A program made the position numbers and the translations under genes. Shown one piece after another: positions 61,867 through 64,000 of a stretch of DNA of 64,000 nucleotides; the first letter of the stretch is position 1, and every line of letters starts with the position of its first letter. The notes under the pieces are model-generated. The model saw nothing but the letters and a program-made list of their open reading frames with translations, had not been told where the DNA came from and made no database searches. This stretch comes from Ornithinimicrobium flavum (GTDB lineage: Bacteria > Actinomycetota > Actinomycetes > Actinomycetales > Dermatophilaceae): contig NZ_CP038213.1 of assembly GCF_004526345.1 (NCBI RefSeq), forward strand, positions 1,550,001 to 1,614,000, in the 5' to 3' direction.

Positions 61867-61941
61867 CGAACGATCATCCACCTCGGTCCCCGGTCGTGCG
61901 GTATCGCCCGGTCCGGGCGCGCGGGCGATAGGTTCGGGGGT

Positions 61942-63093
61942 ATGCAGCGCACGCTCTTCCAGGAGGACCACGACACCTTCCGCGCGTCGGTGCGGGAGTT
62001 CGTCGACCGCACCCTGGCCCCCAGGGGCGCGCAGATGCGCGCCGAGGGCCGGATGCCGCGCGAGGTATGGAGGGAGGCCGGCGCCCAGGGGCTGCTGGGT
62101 CTGTGCATCCCCGAGGAGCACGGCGGAGCGGGGGTCGAGGACTACCGCTTCAACACGGTCGTCCAGGAGGAGATCGCAGCCTTCAGCGCGGGCGTCTGCT
62201 CCAACCTGCTCCTGCACGCGGACATCGTCGCCCCATACCTCGTCAACCTCGGGACCCCGGAGCAGCAGGCGCGGTGGCTCCCCGGCGTGGCCTCGGGCGA
62301 GACGATCCTGGCGATCGGGATGACCGAGCCGTCCGGGGGGTCCGACCTCGCGGCCCTGCGCACCACCGCCGTCCGGGACGACACCACGGGGGAGTGGGTC
62401 CTCAACGGCGGCAAGACCTTCATCACCAACGGCGGGGCCTGCGACCTGGCCGTGGTCGCGGCGCGCACCAACCCCGGCCGTGGGGCTCGCGGGATCTCCC
62501 TGTTCCTCGTGCCGGCGGGAACCCCGGGGTTCACGAAGGGGGAGCAGCTGGACAAGGTGGGCCAGCACGACGCGGACACCGCCGAGCTCTTCCTCTCCGA
62601 CGTCCGGCTGCCCGCCGACGCGTTGCTGGGGGAGGAGGGTTACGGCTTCATCGCCATGATGGAGCACCTGCCGCAGGAGCGTCTCGGCACCGCGATCGCC
62701 GCGGTCGCCAACACTCGCGCCGTCCTAGAGGAGACCGTCGTCTACGCCCGCGAGCGGGAGGCCTTCGGGCAGGCGATCGGGTCGATGCAGCACAACAAGT
62801 TCCGGATCGCCGAGCTGGTCACCGACCTGGAGGTCACCCAGGCCTTCGTGGACCAGTGCATCACCGCCCACGTCGGGCAGGAGCTGACCGCGGTCGACGC
62901 GGCGAAGGCCAAGTGGTGGGCGACCGACATGCAGGGCCGGGTGCTCGACGCCTGCGTGCAGCTGCACGGGGGCTACGGCTTCATGAACGAGTACCGCGTC
63001 GCGCGGGCCTGGGCCGACGCCCGCGTCCACCGCATCTGGGCCGGTTCCAACGAGATCATGAAGGAGCTCATCGGCCGGGACCTGGGCCTGTAG
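61942..63093 (+). CDS. Acyl-CoA dehydrogenase (short/medium-chain type)
   Basis: 383 residues, normal length. FAD and substrate motifs are complete: [79 protein letters not shown] and the C-terminal [20 protein letters not shown]. The catalytic Glu in this group lies in the last 20 residues (GSNEIMKE). It oxidises acyl-CoA to enoyl-CoA and passes electrons to ETF. No frameshift. Twelve bases separate it from the hydrolase gene, so they form an operon. Confidence 0.94.
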   Translation: MQRTLFQEDHDTFRASVREFVDRTLAPRGAQMRAEGRMPREVWREAGAQGLLGLCIPEEHGGAGVEDYRFNTVVQEEIAAFSAGVCSNLLLHADIVAPYLVNLGTPEQQARWLPGVASGETILAIGMTEPSGGSDLAALRTTAVRDDTTGEWVLNGGKTFITNGGACDLAVVAARTNPGRGARGISLFLVPAGTPGFTKGEQLDKVGQHDADTAELFLSDVRLPADALLGEEGYGFIAMMEHLPQERLGTAIAAVANTRAVLEETVVYAREREAFGQAIGSMQHNKFRIAELVTDLEVTQAFVDQCITAHVGQELTAVDAAKAKWWATDMQGRVLDACVQLHGGYGFMNEYRVARAWADARVHRIWAGSNEIMKELIGRDLGL

Positions 63094-63104
63094 AGGAGAG
63101 CGAT

Positions 63105-64000
63105 GTGACGACGAGCAGCCGGATCCGCACGTTCACCTCCGAGGGGCTGAGCTTCGAGGTGCTCGACGAGGGCCCGCTCGACGGCCCGGTCGTCGTCCTC
63201 CTGCACGGCTTCCCCCAGGACGCCACCGCCTGGGCTGAGGTCGCCGCGATCCTGTCCGACGCGGGGGTGCGCACGCTCGCCCCCCACCAGCGCGGGTACT
63301 CCCCGGGCGCCCGGCCGGACCGCGTCGCCGCCTACGGGATGCACCACCTCGTCGGGGACGTCATCGCCCTGCTCGACGCGGCGCGGGTGGATCGCGCGGT
63401 CGTGGTCGGGCACGACTGGGGGGCGGCCGTCGCCTGGTCGGTCGCCCAGCGGCACCCCGAGCGGGTGCTGGGTCTGGTGGCCCTGTCGGTCCCGCACCCC
63501 GGAGCGCTGGCGTGGGCGATGCGTCACGACGTGGACCAGCTGCGGCGCAGCTGGTACATGCTCGCCTTCCAGGCGCCGTGGACGCCCGAGCTGATGCTGG
63601 CCCGGATGATGCGGGCCGGGACCCTGCGACGCCTGGGCCTGCCGGCCGAGCACGAGCGCCGGTATGCCGCGCGCCTGGGTCGGGCGGTCGACGCACGTGG
63701 GCCGCTGAACTGGTACCGCGCGGCGATGCGCTCGCAGCTGCCCGTGGTCAGCGGCTTCGGGGTCGACGAGCTGCGGGGCGGCGGGTGGCACGTCCTGGAG
63801 GGTCCGGGGCAGGGGAGGGGAGGTGCGGCGATGAGCGCCGACCCGGTGCGGGTGCCCACGACGTTCGTGTGGGGCCGTCGTGACCCCTTCCTGGGACGCC
63901 CGGGGGCCGAACGGACCGGGCGCCTCGTCGAGGCGGACTACCGGTTCGTCGAGGTCGACGCGGGGCACTGGCTGCCGGAGAAGCAGGCGCGGGTGGTCGC
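63105..64000 (+). CDS. Alpha/beta hydrolase, epoxide-hydrolase-like (cut by window end)
   Basis: At least 298 residues, open at the window edge. Oxyanion motif LLHGFPQDATAW, nucleophile elbow VVVGHDWGAAVAW with Asp (epoxide hydrolases and haloalkane dehalogenases use Asp; esterases use Ser), and the catalytic His in VDAGHWLPEK. GTG 63105 has GAGGAGAG upstream. It could open an epoxide formed in lipid or aromatic catabolism. The C-terminal end lies beyond 64000. Confidence 0.87.
   Translation, partial: MTTSSRIRTFTSEGLSFEVLDEGPLDGPVVVLLHGFPQDATAWAEVAAILSDAGVRTLAPHQRGYSPGARPDRVAAYGMHHLVGDVIALLDAARVDRAVVVGHDWGAAVAWSVAQRHPERVLGLVALSVPHPGALAWAMRHDVDQLRRSWYMLAFQAPWTPELMLARMMRAGTLRRLGLPAEHERRYAARLGRAVDARGPLNWYRAAMRSQLPVVSGFGVDELRGGGWHVLEGPGQGRGGAAMSADPVRVPTTFVWGRRDPFLGRPGAERTGRLVEADYRFVEVDAGHWLPEKQARVV

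Overview
The window comes from a high-GC Gram-positive bacterium, most likely an actinobacterium of the Intrasporangiaceae/Ornithinimicrobiaceae type. This is an inference from strong G/C preference at third codon positions, frequent GTG starts, ATGA/GTGA gene overlaps, mycothiol-family enzymes, an F420-type LLM oxidoreductase, DUF222/13E12 HNH proteins and leaderless-looking promoters. I saw no rRNA, tRNA, CRISPR array, prophage or intact insertion sequence.

Layout. A DUF222/HNH gene (39-1382) opens the window and a damaged paralogue with the same upstream box and terminator lies near the end (58903-60243). At 1.6-2.5 kb are a small membrane protein and a deletion-scarred beta-glucuronidase relic. 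At 2.6-8.5 kb (minus) is a TRAP transporter (dctPQM) linked to an AccD3-like fused carboxyltransferase and a class III CoA-transferase, with a divergent FadR-type GntR regulator and a mycothiol-dependent isomerase-like gene. At 10.9-15.6 kb a second GntR regulator precedes an aromatic ring hydroxylation/cleavage operon (VOC dioxygenase, FAH-type hydrolase, FAD hydroxylase, SnoaL-like protein). From 15.6 to 48 kb the genes are mostly housekeeping or stand-alone: thioesterase, LtaS-like sulfatase, SQR-like flavoprotein, pyrophosphate-type phosphofructokinase, MgtE-like transporter, an ABC exporter pair, a 1255-residue HTH-nSTAND-WD40 signalling NTPase with a divergent HTH-like partner, phosphatidylcholine-synthase-like enzyme, RNase J, an SDR/FHA cluster, a C45 peptidase, a rearranged amidase, a TerC exporter behind a clear yybP-ykoY manganese riboswitch, and a YihY/BrkB membrane protein. 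At 48.2-58.8 kb a TetR regulator faces a long acyl-CoA operon: synthetase, SDR, acyl-CoA dehydrogenase, APH-type kinase, PucR regulator, thiolase, small partner, second synthetase and ketopantoate-reductase-like enzyme. The first four match the enzyme set of 4-hydroxy-acid (levulinate-type) catabolism. The window ends with a 3-hydroxyisobutyrate-dehydrogenase-like gene, an MFS relic, another acyl-CoA dehydrogenase and an alpha/beta hydrolase cut by the window edge.

How the genes work together. Three catabolic blocks (acid uptake and CoA transfer; aromatic meta-cleavage; acyl-CoA dehydrogenation with hydroxyl phosphorylation) each sit beside their own regulator and a visible dyad operator, which suggests an organism that feeds on plant-derived or other organic acids and channels them to acyl-CoA intermediates.

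Caution on sequence quality. At least 20 single-base frameshifts, often in G/C runs, one nonsense codon and three internally rearranged genes occur in 64 kb. In nearly every frameshifted gene, undoing the shift restores a full-length family member, so I favour sequencing or assembly error for most of them. The internal deletions and the inverted duplication need read-level checking.
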